A stretch of 64,000 bases of DNA from Microvelia longipes. Its lineage: Eukaryota > Arthropoda > Insecta > Hemiptera > Veliidae. The notes under the pieces were generated by a model. The model worked only from the letters and a program-made list of their open reading frames with translations. It searched no databases and was not told the DNA's origin. The stretch lies in contig JACMZG010001911.1 of NCBI GenBank assembly GCA_018340805.1, forward strand, positions 51,312,124 to 51,376,123. Reading direction: 5' to 3'. This document shows, one piece after another, positions 46,991 to 57,430 of this stretch (positions are counted from its first letter, which is position 1; the number at the start of each line of letters is the position of its first letter). Both the position numbers and the translations under genes were made by a program.

Positions 46991-48110
46991 GTTTTCACAT
47001 CCTGCTTTATTGATTTTTAGCCATTCCTAAGCAACGATTAACAAAGAGCACCATTTTTACTATTTTTTACGTTTTCTTTTGATATAAATTTAATTCCTAA
47101 AACAATAAATATCTTTGTTTTAAAACCAGGTACAAAAAAGTACAATTAGCCATAATAGCGACAAAAAGAGCTTAAAAACTAAAAAGTTAAAATACAGAAT
47201 ATGGCAAGACACAGCAAAACATGAAACATACATATCACAAACCCTTAAAACCAATTAAAAATTGCACCATAAACAATATATTAAAAAGTTAAAAAAAGAC
47301 AAGTATGTATCACATAAAATTAATCTAAAAACTTAAATATGTTAAAAAGACAACAATTTCAGAACTTATCCTTTTAACACCATGAAAAGGATTTGACTAT
47401 AAAAAGGTTTTCAATTTATCACAAAAATCCTCAATTGAAAGATTTGGAATATCTAAACATAGTTTACTAAATAGCAGTATTCTTAAATAACTATGACCAG
47501 TTCTGGAATTATTTAATCTAAGATATGATAGATTAAAATTAAAAATCTAATATGTTTTTTTTATAGTATTGTGACTATGAATATCTTTGGCTTTAAAATA
47601 ATAATTAATATCAAGTATTACATATTTTAAACAATGATGCACATATAATGAATAAAAAACATAATCTTAAGCTTAATAATTAAAGGTTTGCAATGAGCAG
47701 TATACTTGATAAAATCCTAAAAAGTTTTTTCTGCTTTAGAAATATTTCTCCTGATTCAGCATGACTATATAAAAGGAGCAAACTCCTCAAAAAGAGCACG
47801 GTAAACAGATTTCATAGATTTTTCGTCTAAATATTTTTTTTAAGGATTTAATTAAAAATATTTTTGAAAACAGTTTCTTCTCAAGAAATGTGATATGAGG
47901 TGTCCAATTGAGTTTTGGAAAACCAGTCGTTATAAGTAGTCGCTAAACTAGACTACCTTTCATTGAAAGCTAATCCATCTCACCCTCAAGGAAAAGGTTG
48001 GGAGTCGGAACACTGCCTCTACAGCCAACCCCACATTTTTACATTACTTTAAATGAATGTTTTTTTAAAACTTAAGCTTTCGACTGTAGCTATATTATTG
48101 CACACGGTTA

Positions 48111-48222
48111 TCATCAGTTGACTGTGTGGAAAAAAGTGTTGAGGAACCAATGTGGTTGGCCTGATATGAAATTATAGGGGTGGTTTAACATCCAGGACTA
48201 ACCTCATTGGCTACCTTGTGTT
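48111..48222. mobile_element. Second copy of the MITE at 17,902 (right end lost)
   Basis: Shares ATCAGTTGAC, GTGTTGAGGAACCA, TTGGCCTGATATGAAATTAT and CCAGGACTAACCTCATTGGC with 17,902-18,010 in the same order. The right terminal repeat is not present. Confidence 0.7.
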
Positions 48223-49478
48223 ATACTGTAGTACTGAGTGTTAGAAATTGTGAAATGAGTGGGAAGTACCAAGTAAGCATCTAGGGTAGTTTTTAGTATT
48301 ATTACTTGATTTGTTTGGTTTATCCGTGGGTACTTATTTTCTTGTATTAGGCTTTACCAAAAATGTTTTAAACCAAGTTTCTGTTGAGGAAGTTACGCAT
48401 ACTTAGGTCATGTTGCCTGTCATTGATAAAGATTATTTTGTGTGGCAGAAGTATAACTACATTGGGAGAATTAAAACAACATGTATAAGATTCAGTGTAT
48501 TAATATACCCTGGAATCGTTCCTTATATTAATAAGGAACACGTTCTAGCTTCATAATAAGAACCATTTTTTAATAATCTTCTAAAAAGTTATGGAATGTA
48601 AAGTAGTAAGTATGAAAGGAATGTGAAGAAACTTAATGTGACTTGGACCTTTTAGATACACAGGATCGGAAATTATGCAGTATAGTGCTTTTTTACATTT
48701 CATTGTCTCTCTTTAATTATATTTAGTTTTTAATAATCTTTACAATTCAATAAAGATTAAATTTGTCATAGAAATACATATATTTTAACAGGATAAATAA
48801 ATATATTTTAACTAAGGATATGTTTACATATCCTTAATTTATATCATAAAATACAACTTCAAATGGAAAGGTGCATTTATTTAAAGATACTTTATTCAAC
48901 ATTATTTGTTTAAAAATAATTATTTTATTTATTATTTTAATTAAAAATAATAATATTTTTTTTTAAATATTATTTTATCAATTATTATTTTTTTAATCTT
49001 TACATTATTTGTTTTTCTTTGAAGAAAAATTTTGAAATTTGAATGATGTTTTGACTACAGATTTTTAAAAGATTGGCAACAAATATTATTAAATATATGC
49101 ACACTAACACCCTTGTTAAAGGTAAATAATCATAGGGTAATAAAATATATGATATTGTAATAGCTTTCAACAAATATTTTTATTGAGAATAATCTAAATA
49201 TTAATAATACACAATTTATTTTTCCTGGAAGATTCAAATCGTTTTAAAGCCACCTTTTAGTCCTCTCCAAAGTACACCTAAAAAATAAAAATTTCTTACA
49301 AATGATGAATTTTTTTATCAAATTACCATTAAAAATAATTACATATTAAAAATAAAATGCCCGTTTTAGGGCTTTTCGGCCCATCAGGGTGGCCTTGGGT
49401 GGGTTGCATCTACTATCCTCTAAGAATTAATTAAAGTGGCAAAATATTTTAAATACAAATACTGCTCATATAATCTTA

Positions 49479-49542
49479 GAGCGTAGCTTGGGTTGCGAAC
49501 CCCGGATCTCCGGTGCCGAAATCGAGTGCATACGATCACGGC
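49479..49542 (-). pseudogene. tRNA-like sequence (tRNA-His-like start), degenerate
   Basis: The minus strand begins GCCGTGATCGTAT, as in insect tRNA-His, and goes on to a T-arm-like GGGGTTCGCAACCC. The D-loop segment is deleted, the anticodon arm cannot be formed convincingly, and the 3' end does not pair with the 5' GCCGTGA. It is therefore a tRNA pseudogene or the head of a tRNA-derived SINE, not a working tRNA. Confidence 0.45.
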
Positions 49543-50013
49543 TACGGAGGCAGATCCACAGTTACGTATTAATTTATAAAATTAAATGTATTCATAGATT
49601 TTAAATTAACAGTTAACAAGCCAGCTAGAAAATAGTGCACACAAGTAAAATTATTAAGGCGTGAATATTGTTTTGATTTTTTCTTCTTTAAACTAGTGAT
49701 GCCATAATTTGATTAAACTGTATTCTGAATACTATGTCAACTATTGTGCTCATTTATAAGCGTCAAAATAATCAACTACATTTTGGAAATTTTCTCTCAT
49801 TGAAGCTAGACAGAGCTGGTAAAAACTGTTTTTTTTTCTGTTAGTTTTGATTTATATTGATTTACTTGGTTGATTGGCACTCATGGTTTACTGCTTACAT
49901 TGAGAATGTAAGCTGGCATTGATAAACATAGAATTAATAAGAGGCTTTTTCTTTTGTTTCTTTCCTGTTATACTCCTAAGCTCCTTTTTTAATTTATTTT
50001 TCTTAATTTACAG

Positions 50014-50031
50014 GAAATTTAGAAAAACATA
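50014..50031 (+). promoter_or_regulatory. Candidate 3' splice site in the helicase 5' UTR
   Basis: A pyrimidine-rich tract ending TTTTTCTTAATTTACAG|GAAATTTAG immediately precedes the helicase start codon. This suggests that a 5' UTR intron ends about 18 bases before the ATG. No upstream donor or promoter was fixed. Confidence 0.4.
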
Positions 50032-52953
50032 ATGTCAGAGAATGTTTTGAAGAGAAAAAGAGTGTCTACTCCCATAAGACACGATTTGCTTGAGATAGAC
50101 GACTCCTTACTGGAATCATTTGATTTTGATCTCATTGATCAAGATCTGATCAATGAAAAGGTAGCGGTTTCAACTCAGAATGAACTCCCACCTCCTATTC
50201 AGCAATCTACTCAAAATGACACCACTTTGATTGCTAAGGTTGAAGTTAATAAAAATAGTTTACCTTTAATGAAATCTAATGAGTTTTCAGTATCAAGTCC
50301 TTTACAGAAGAAAATTTTTAAAGACTGTAATTTCCCTAGCCCAATCCGTATCAAACCTTACATGTCTTCTCCTGCAGGAATGAAAATGGTTTCAAAACCA
50401 TCTTGTAGTCCTCTGCAAAATACACCTGAAAAATCAAAATCTCTTACTAATGAAGAAAAAGAAAATATTGCTAATAATTGTAAAGTCCAACCTAGTGGTA
50501 GAAATGACGATCACATTAACAAATTGATAGATTTCAAAGCTTCCCTTATTCTAAACTCGACTACAGATGTGAGCTTTTCAGGTCTCAATGATTCTTTCAG
50601 TATTGATTTGAACGACAATGATGAATCTTTTTATGGTTTACCAACATGTGTTAGACATTTATTCGAGATTCACAAAGGAATTAAAGAGTTGTATAAGTGG
50701 CAAGATGAGGTTTTGAATTTGAAGCGCTTGAGCAATCGTGATAATATCTTGCTGATTCTTCCTACAAGTGGTGGTAAAACTTTAATTGCTGAGATTTTAA
50801 TTTTAAAAGAATTGATTATTAATAGGAAAAATGTCATCTTCATATTACCCTATGTTTCATTAGTTCATGAAAAAGTTAATTCACTTTCGCCATTTGCACT
50901 TGAGTTGGGATTTTTAATAGAGGAATATGCAGGTAGCAAAGGTAAATTCCCACCCACTAAAAGACGTAAAAATACTGTTTTCATTTGTACTATAGAAAAG
51001 TCAGACATACTAGTCAACAGTTTAATAGAAGCTGAAAGATTCGATGAGATTGGTTTATTTGTTATAGATGAATTTCATTTAATAGGGGAATGCTCAAGAG
51101 GAGCTATAATCGAAAGCACTTTGATCAAAACTATGTATTTGAAACCTGAAATACACATTATAGCATTAAGTGCCACTTTAGGCAATCCAGATGAAATTGC
51201 TGAATTCTTAAATGGTTTTGTTTTTGTTAACAATTTTCGTCCTGTTAGTTTGTTTGAGTATGTTAAAGTGGAAGATGAGGTCTATGAGGTTGACTACAAC
51301 AACAATGATCCTTTGAAATTGATTAAAACATTTAAAAATAAGAATAATTACAAGTTTATTAAGATTGATCCGGATTTGATTGGGTTGTTGGTTTCTGAAG
51401 TTGTTCCTAGTAAATCTTGTTTAATATTTTGCCCCACTAAGAAAAACTGTGAAAATATTTGTGAGCTAATGTGTAAGACACTTCCCCAGAGTGTATTGGA
51501 ACATAAAAAAGAAGAGAAAAGTTCTTTGATTAGAGGTCTTATAAGTGAGGGCAATGGTAATATTTGTCAAATTTTGAAAAGATCTTTAAAATACGGAGTT
51601 GCTTACCATCATTCTGGATTAACTACAGCAGAAAGGAAAACATTAGAAGAAGCTTTTTTAGACAATACTATTTGTTGTATTTGCTGCACTTCTACATTAG
51701 CAGCTGGAGTTAACTTGCCTGCTGCTCGCGTTATTTTACGTTCACCTTTTGTTGGTTCTCAATTTCTATCTTTTAACCAATATAAACAAATGGTTGGAAG
51801 AGCAGGGCGTGCTGGAATGGAAGAAAAAGGAGAAAGCATTCTTATAACTAAACAATCCGACTCTATTAATATTAATAATTTAATTAGATCTTCAGTCGGA
51901 AACTGTATAAGTCAGCTTACAGGGGAACCATTAATAAGATTAATTCTGTCCTCTATATCTCTCTACATAGCTACAACTCAACAAGAATTATTTAAATTAG
52001 TTGAACTCTCACTTTTATCTAAACAACAAACTTCATTACATTTAATTCATGAACAAATAATTGAAATTATAAAAGATTTAAAATCTAGTGGTACTATTAA
52101 AGAAATTGATTCTGTTATTAAACTAACAGACATTGGTAGAGCAGCAGTCAAAGCAAATATAAGTATTGAAACAGCTAAGAAACTTTATGATGATTTAAGT
52201 TCTGCAAGGAGTGAGTTAGTTCTTTCATCTCATTTGCATTTATTATATTTAATTATTCCTTATGATGTAGATGACATCAATTTAGAACATAATATTATAA
52301 CTAATCAGCTCTTGTCTCTTGATAAAGAGCTGTTGAAAGTTGCTGACGTAGTCGGAATCAGCGACAGGATTATAGCACAGATTGCTTCGAGTAGGTCCAT
52401 TAAATTACCAAAGTTAGTTCTAAAGAGATTTTTTGCTGCTTTAGTCATAAACAGGTTGTTAGAGGGTGATAATTTATGGAAAGTGGCTCGCGAATTTAAT
52501 TTAAGTAGAGGTTATATTTTTAGTTTTTTAACAATGAGTTCCACATTTGCAAGTGCTGTTTTAAGGTTTTGTGAAATTTTTCCCGATGACTTCTGGATGT
52601 ATATAAAACTATTGAGTGAGTTCCCACAAAAGATAATTTATTGTTGTTCACAAGAATTAATAGAATTGATGGAACTCCCTGCAGTGAGGTTAGGAAGAGC
52701 TAGACAACTGTTCAATGCTGGATATAAAACAATAAGTTGTATTGCGTCGGCAGATCCTAAAACCCTATCTCAAACAATTGACATGTTACCGGTGAAGCAA
52801 GCCAAACTCATTGTTTCATCAGCTAAAATGATGCTGCTGTCTAAAGCTGAACTGTTGCAAGAAGAAGCTCATGATATATTGGAGATCATGGCAAAACAAA
52901 ATGACAGTGGTTTTAATTTGGACAAGGAAGTTACTAATTCTACACAATCTTAG
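50032..52953 (+). CDS. Helq: HELQ/mus301 superfamily 2 DNA helicase
   Basis: ATP-dependent 3'-5' DNA helicase of the Ski2-like/Hel308 group, nuclear, used in replication-fork and double-strand-break repair and, in fly mus301/spindle-C, in germline repair. The 973 codons contain all core motifs: Walker A PTSGGKT (244-250), motif II DEFH (346-349; DELH is usual), motif III SAT (380-382), KSCLIFCPTKKNCENI (motif IV region), HHSGL (526-530), TSTLAAGVNLPA (motif V, ~553-564) and QMVGRAGRAG (586-595). A winged-helix/ratchet region follows, then a helix-hairpin-helix near 885-900 (VRLGRARQLFNAGYKT) and AKLIVSSAKMMLLSKAELLQ near the end. The N-terminal ~200 residues are low-complexity with an acidic patch (22-40) and several SP/TP sites. 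The first ATG is chosen since the frame opens there. The ORF has no intron. It is slightly shorter than vertebrate HELQ, mainly at the N-terminus. Confidence 0.95.
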   Translation: MSENVLKRKRVSTPIRHDLLEIDDSLLESFDFDLIDQDLINEKVAVSTQNELPPPIQQSTQNDTTLIAKVEVNKNSLPLMKSNEFSVSSPLQKKIFKDCNFPSPIRIKPYMSSPAGMKMVSKPSCSPLQNTPEKSKSLTNEEKENIANNCKVQPSGRNDDHINKLIDFKASLILNSTTDVSFSGLNDSFSIDLNDNDESFYGLPTCVRHLFEIHKGIKELYKWQDEVLNLKRLSNRDNILLILPTSGGKTLIAEILILKELIINRKNVIFILPYVSLVHEKVNSLSPFALELGFLIEEYAGSKGKFPPTKRRKNTVFICTIEKSDILVNSLIEAERFDEIGLFVIDEFHLIGECSRGAIIESTLIKTMYLKPEIHIIALSATLGNPDEIAEFLNGFVFVNNFRPVSLFEYVKVEDEVYEVDYNNNDPLKLIKTFKNKNNYKFIKIDPDLIGLLVSEVVPSKSCLIFCPTKKNCENICELMCKTLPQSVLEHKKEEKSSLIRGLISEGNGNICQILKRSLKYGVAYHHSGLTTAERKTLEEAFLDNTICCICCTSTLAAGVNLPAARVILRSPFVGSQFLSFNQYKQMVGRAGRAGMEEKGESILITKQSDSININNLIRSSVGNCISQLTGEPLIRLILSSISLYIATTQQELFKLVELSLLSKQQTSLHLIHEQIIEIIKDLKSSGTIKEIDSVIKLTDIGRAAVKANISIETAKKLYDDLSSARSELVLSSHLHLLYLIIPYDVDDINLEHNIITNQLLSLDKELLKVADVVGISDRIIAQIASSRSIKLPKLVLKRFFAALVINRLLEGDNLWKVAREFNLSRGYIFSFLTMSSTFASAVLRFCEIFPDDFWMYIKLLSEFPQKIIYCCSQELIELMELPAVRLGRARQLFNAGYKTISCIASADPKTLSQTIDMLPVKQAKLIVSSAKMMLLSKAELLQEEAHDILEIMAKQNDSGFNLDKEVTNSTQS

Positions 52954-53220
52954 CTTTTGTGATAAGTTTTATTAAAAAAGACCTTATAAATTAGATGATT
53001 AAGGTCTAAGTTAACATTTCTCTAATCACAACAGTAAGAATATTAAAACAGTGCTATTATGACTAAAATGGAAACTAAAATATAAAGTTAACCAAAGTGC
53101 CTTATGCCCTGATTTGCCTGGACTTTATTTTTTTCTTAAAATAAGAACATTTATTTCATACCATGTAGATTTCACTGTGTAACATAACTTTTAAAACTAA
53201 TTTAGCAATTTAATGTGTCT

Positions 53221-53226
53221 AATAAA
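53221..53226 (+). terminator. Candidate polyadenylation signal for the helicase gene
   Basis: AATAAA, about 270 bases after the stop codon, followed by T-rich sequence. It is the first canonical hexamer on this strand after the gene that I noticed. Confidence 0.4.
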
Positions 53227-56200
53227 AATTAAACATTTCTTCAACACTCAAAGGTTTAAATCATATTTGCTGGTTTTCATGGATAATGGTTTTGTCAGAA
53301 GTAATCCAAAAATATTGGCTGAAAAACTGATGAAAATGTGCTGTGTAGAAAAATACTAATAAATTTGTATGGCTGGCCAGTTTTTAATCAAACAGAACTC
53401 TTTTACAGTATAAAACTCCTCTATTCTCATATGGTAAAATGTTCAATTGTTTTCTTTTTCAGTTGCATGAATTTAGTCACCATAAGTTTTTTTGTTGATT
53501 TTAAACATCTATAATAATTTTTATGTGGTGTGAAATTTATTTACTATTATTTTAATACAATCAATGTACGTAACCATCTATTACATTTTATAATATAATA
53601 TAGCTGCATGCACGATTAAAATAAACAAATCATCGTACAAATTTGGATACTATGCAAATATATAAAATATTTTTTGTTTAGTTGGTTTTATCATTATAAT
53701 TGGCTGTAATAATTTTATTAATATAATAGATTATGTTACTAGGCTGTAAAATGAGATTTAATTTGTTTATTGACAAGCGAAGCGAGTCAATTATTAATTT
53801 CCTAAGCATTAAAGCCGCTTTACAGCCATGTTGCATTTACAATTTTTTGGGGTGCAGTCAATAAAATAATTAAAAAAAATATTTTACTTTTCTTACTAAT
53901 TTACATAACAGCTTTAAAGTAAAAATTTACAGCCTGCGAAAAAAAAATGTTATCGCTTTAGCAATAAAATCGTTCTTTACTGACATTTTTAAGGCTTTAT
54001 AGAAGACACTTTACGAACCAATGAGAAAAAATAACAATAATTATATACTATACTGATCCCTAAATCAATTTACTAATATTGATGTATGTAAAAAGAAATG
54101 AATAATACAAAGTATTTTTATGATATTAAATAGCTCAAATAAATTACAATCCTATCAATCAGTGAACTGCCAATTTTGTATATCATTGTAACTTTTTACA
54201 AGTTAAAAATTATTGGGTTGGCAGGAGTAAAATATAAAAATGTAATTCCTAGAAGAACTCAAGGGTGCAGGCAAAGGCAGAACTGTACCCTAAACTTTGC
54301 CAGGTGGTCTATTTACAAGCCATTGCATTGAACTGCAAATCTTTCCTCTTAATCTTAACAGGTAAATATTTGTAAGTAGATGTAATTAACAAAACTTGAT
54401 TCAAACAAAACTGAAATTTAAGTTATTAAGGATAAATTGACTGCACTAAGTATGCTTTTTAAGCATTATTTGTTAAATACTGAACTCCAGAAAACTAATA
54501 GAATACTACTATCCACATTCATATGCAAACAAAAAATATTCAAAATTATGCATTTCTCAGCTAACCTTTGGCAATGTGCCTGTCAACTTTTTTCATATAC
54601 TAAATGAGCTGAACTTCCTAGATCAAGGCATGTTGTATAATTATATTCCTTGAGAACTATGGATTTTTCAAAATCAATTCCTGTGAACAAAAACACAATT
54701 AGTTTGGTACATATATTTTTTTTTAATTTAAAACAAAATAATAAATTGAGAATATACCATTAAATGAAAACTGTGTACAATAAATAAAACCTACCTCATA
54801 ATTTAAGTTTATTTAAAAATGTGATGTTATAATGAAGGATACAAAAAGTATCTGTGGAAGTGTGTATGATTTAAATATGATTAAAAAATTGTGTGTATAT
54901 ATATTTAATAAAATAAAATATATAATATGTTAGATAAAAAAAATATTTTTGTACTTACTATTTCTAGAGAAAATAAAGAATTTATTTTAATAAATATACT
55001 TTATTATTATAAACTTTATACTGTGATGACCTTTTCGCCAAGCTGGTCATAATTATGCTCAGTTTATTATCCCACCTTGGACTTAATTATAATTGATTTG
55101 GTGGGGTTTAAAAAATAAATCTATAAGTGTTACTAAAGATGCCCTATTTTTACTTTTATTCATGATAAATTTATAATTTTATATGGCAGCATTTATGCTA
55201 AAATAACTTTTCCCTCTTATGTTGGATAAATCATTGTGTTTTGTCTTATAATAACTGATGATAAATGAAAATAATTACAATAATTTATATTTATAGGAAA
55301 ATATTTGTAGTAAATGATTTTAATTGTTTTATTCAAGTATATTGTTAAGAAATGTATCCATGACTTGATAATCTTTATTTCAAAGCTTAAAATTTATCCT
55401 AAATCCTTTCTTGTTTAAAATAAATGCATGTCTCAAAATCTAAGACAGTTAATAAGTTTTTATGTTTGTATTACAATGCATAACTACAGTCTATCGTTTA
55501 GTTTAAAAATCTTGACAGGTCAGTTCAGACACCAGTGATTCTTAAGAAAAAAAATCCCTGCAAGAAGAGAGCGGGAAAAAACTATGTATTTATCAGGTTA
55601 TTTTACCCGTATTTCCTTGGCGGTGTTTTTTTACATTTCTTTTGTGTAGTTTTATTTTAAAATATCATTTTTAAGATTAATTTGAAAGTAGTTTTCAAAA
55701 CGATCAAAAGAAGAACCACAAACAAAGTCAACGATTGCCGGGAAGAAGATTTTTTCTCTACAGCAGTTATTGTGGTAGGGATTTTTTTCTCTTTTTAAGT
55801 GAGAGATTGGCAGTGGCTTCTCTGATTGGTCAATTCCCAAAATACTTATAACCTTTGGGATTTTTAAACTAAACGATAGACTGTAAATCAATTGTACTAC
55901 AACAAAATAAAGGTTAGGTCATTTCTATTTTTACCCCTCCTCCAAATTCATTTTTTTGTGTTTTGTTAAGTTTTAACTTTAAATGTCTAATATCACCAAT
56001 ATCGTAAGTAACTATTGCTGATCAGTTATTAAACATAAATAACCAATGTAAACTAGCAATAACCTAAACCTTGTTTTACATAGCAATTTTAGTTAAAAGT
56101 GGTTAATTTCGAATCATAGTAATTTTTGGTTACCAAAGATGTTAATTGACCATAAAAGCCAAACACAGTACCAAAATCTGATCTAAAAATTGTGAATGGG

Positions 56201-56655
56201 GAGAAGAAACAGAAAAACTTTAGAAATGTAATGATGACTTGAATCATTGTACCATAAGCGTATCCTTTAAACTTTATTAAATATTTATTATAATTGCACT
56301 CAAATTACTTTCTTCTGTAAAAACTTTGTTATTTTTGTTTTTTAATTAATTAAAAAATAAGCTTATCTTATAAACAGACCATTTGTTGAATTATTGTTAT
56401 GTGTTAATATTAAAAAAATTATGTTGACAAATAAATTGTATAAATGTTAAATTCTTTTTTCCATATTTTGTTAATTATATAGATATATTTCTATGATTGA
56501 TGATTTTGTTATTTTATTTATTTCCATAAATATAGCATTAGTACCTCTTTTCATCTCTTGAAAGTCCATCAGTTGAAATTGTTTTGTTAAAACAAATGGT
56601 GCACCTATTATAGTTTTTTTATTAGTAATATAGGTTTTTTTGGAACATCAGTTTA
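53227..56655. other. Non-coding region after the helicase
   Basis: AT-rich sequence with no recognised gene. At 53,733-53,850 the block TGTTACTAGGCTGTAAAAT, with GACAAGCGAAGCGAGTC and CCTAAGCATTAAAGCCGC, is a dispersed repeat; TGTTACTAGGCTGTAAAAT recurs at ~59,955. The remaining ORFs show no domain. Confidence 0.45.
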
Positions 56656-56659
56656 TTTT

Positions 56660-57430
56660 ATAACATCCTTCAACATATTATTATTAATGATCTCCCTGAA
56701 TATGGAGCCATGAGTCCAAGATTTGCGGATGATACTAAATATGCAGTTAGTGGGAAGAATCTTGATGGAATAGTTAATAAAATAGATGATATTATCAAGC
56801 TAGCAAATGACTGGTTTATAGTAAATAAGTTAACTTTAAATGAGTCAAAAAACCAGATTTTAACTCACACTCTTAAATATAATTATAATAATAATAATAT
56901 AAACATTTCACCCATTAAAATACTTGGAGTGTCCCTTGATAGTACACTTAACTGGAAAGCTCATGTAAATGAGTTAGGAAGTAAACTTTCATCTATTTTA
57001 TTTCTGCTACGTAAACTTAGTTTAACTTTAGATATTGATACCATGAAGCTTGCTTACTATGCGCATTTTTATTCACGTATGCTGTATTGTATTAAAGAAT
57101 GGGGAGCAGCCCCCAAATTTTAACTTTTCATTCAGCCTATATTTTTTCATTGTTGTTGTTCGTTAAAGCAAAGTATGATGAGGGGGAGTTTAATTATATT
57201 AAGAACCACAATTATGGCACTAGATATATTGCTAACATCATATTCCCACTTGTAGGCTCAACAAATCACATCAGTCCCCAAATTTTATGGAATAAGGTGC
57301 TTTAATAAATTTACCAGCTTCATAGTTGAACTTTCACCCAAAAATTCAAAAAAAGCATTAAAACATTGTTGCTTGAGAAAGCCTACTAAATGTTAACGAA
57401 TTTTTAGCTGATAATTTAGTATTCCCCTTA
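56660..57430 (+). pseudogene. LINE reverse transcriptase 3' fragment
   Basis: The reading runs IINDLPEYGAMSPRFADDTK, then KLTLNESKNQ and ILGVSLDSTLNWKAHVNELG, then LYCIKEWGAAP, i.e. RT motif C (FADD) through the thumb. After a frame change near 57,115 it continues with LLFVKAKYDE, HNYGTRY and LWNKVL, and in a third frame the KTLLLEKAYY-type C-terminal tail to ~57,420. This order is typical of Jockey/CR1-like elements. The 5' part (EN and most of RT) is missing, as in ordinary 5'-truncated insertions, and at least two frameshifts make it dead. No relation to the LINE piece at 956-2,120 is evident. Confidence 0.85.

Noticed and set aside
49479..49542. Functional tRNA-His
   Set aside because: The D-loop segment is missing and the acceptor stem does not pair, so it was called a pseudogene.
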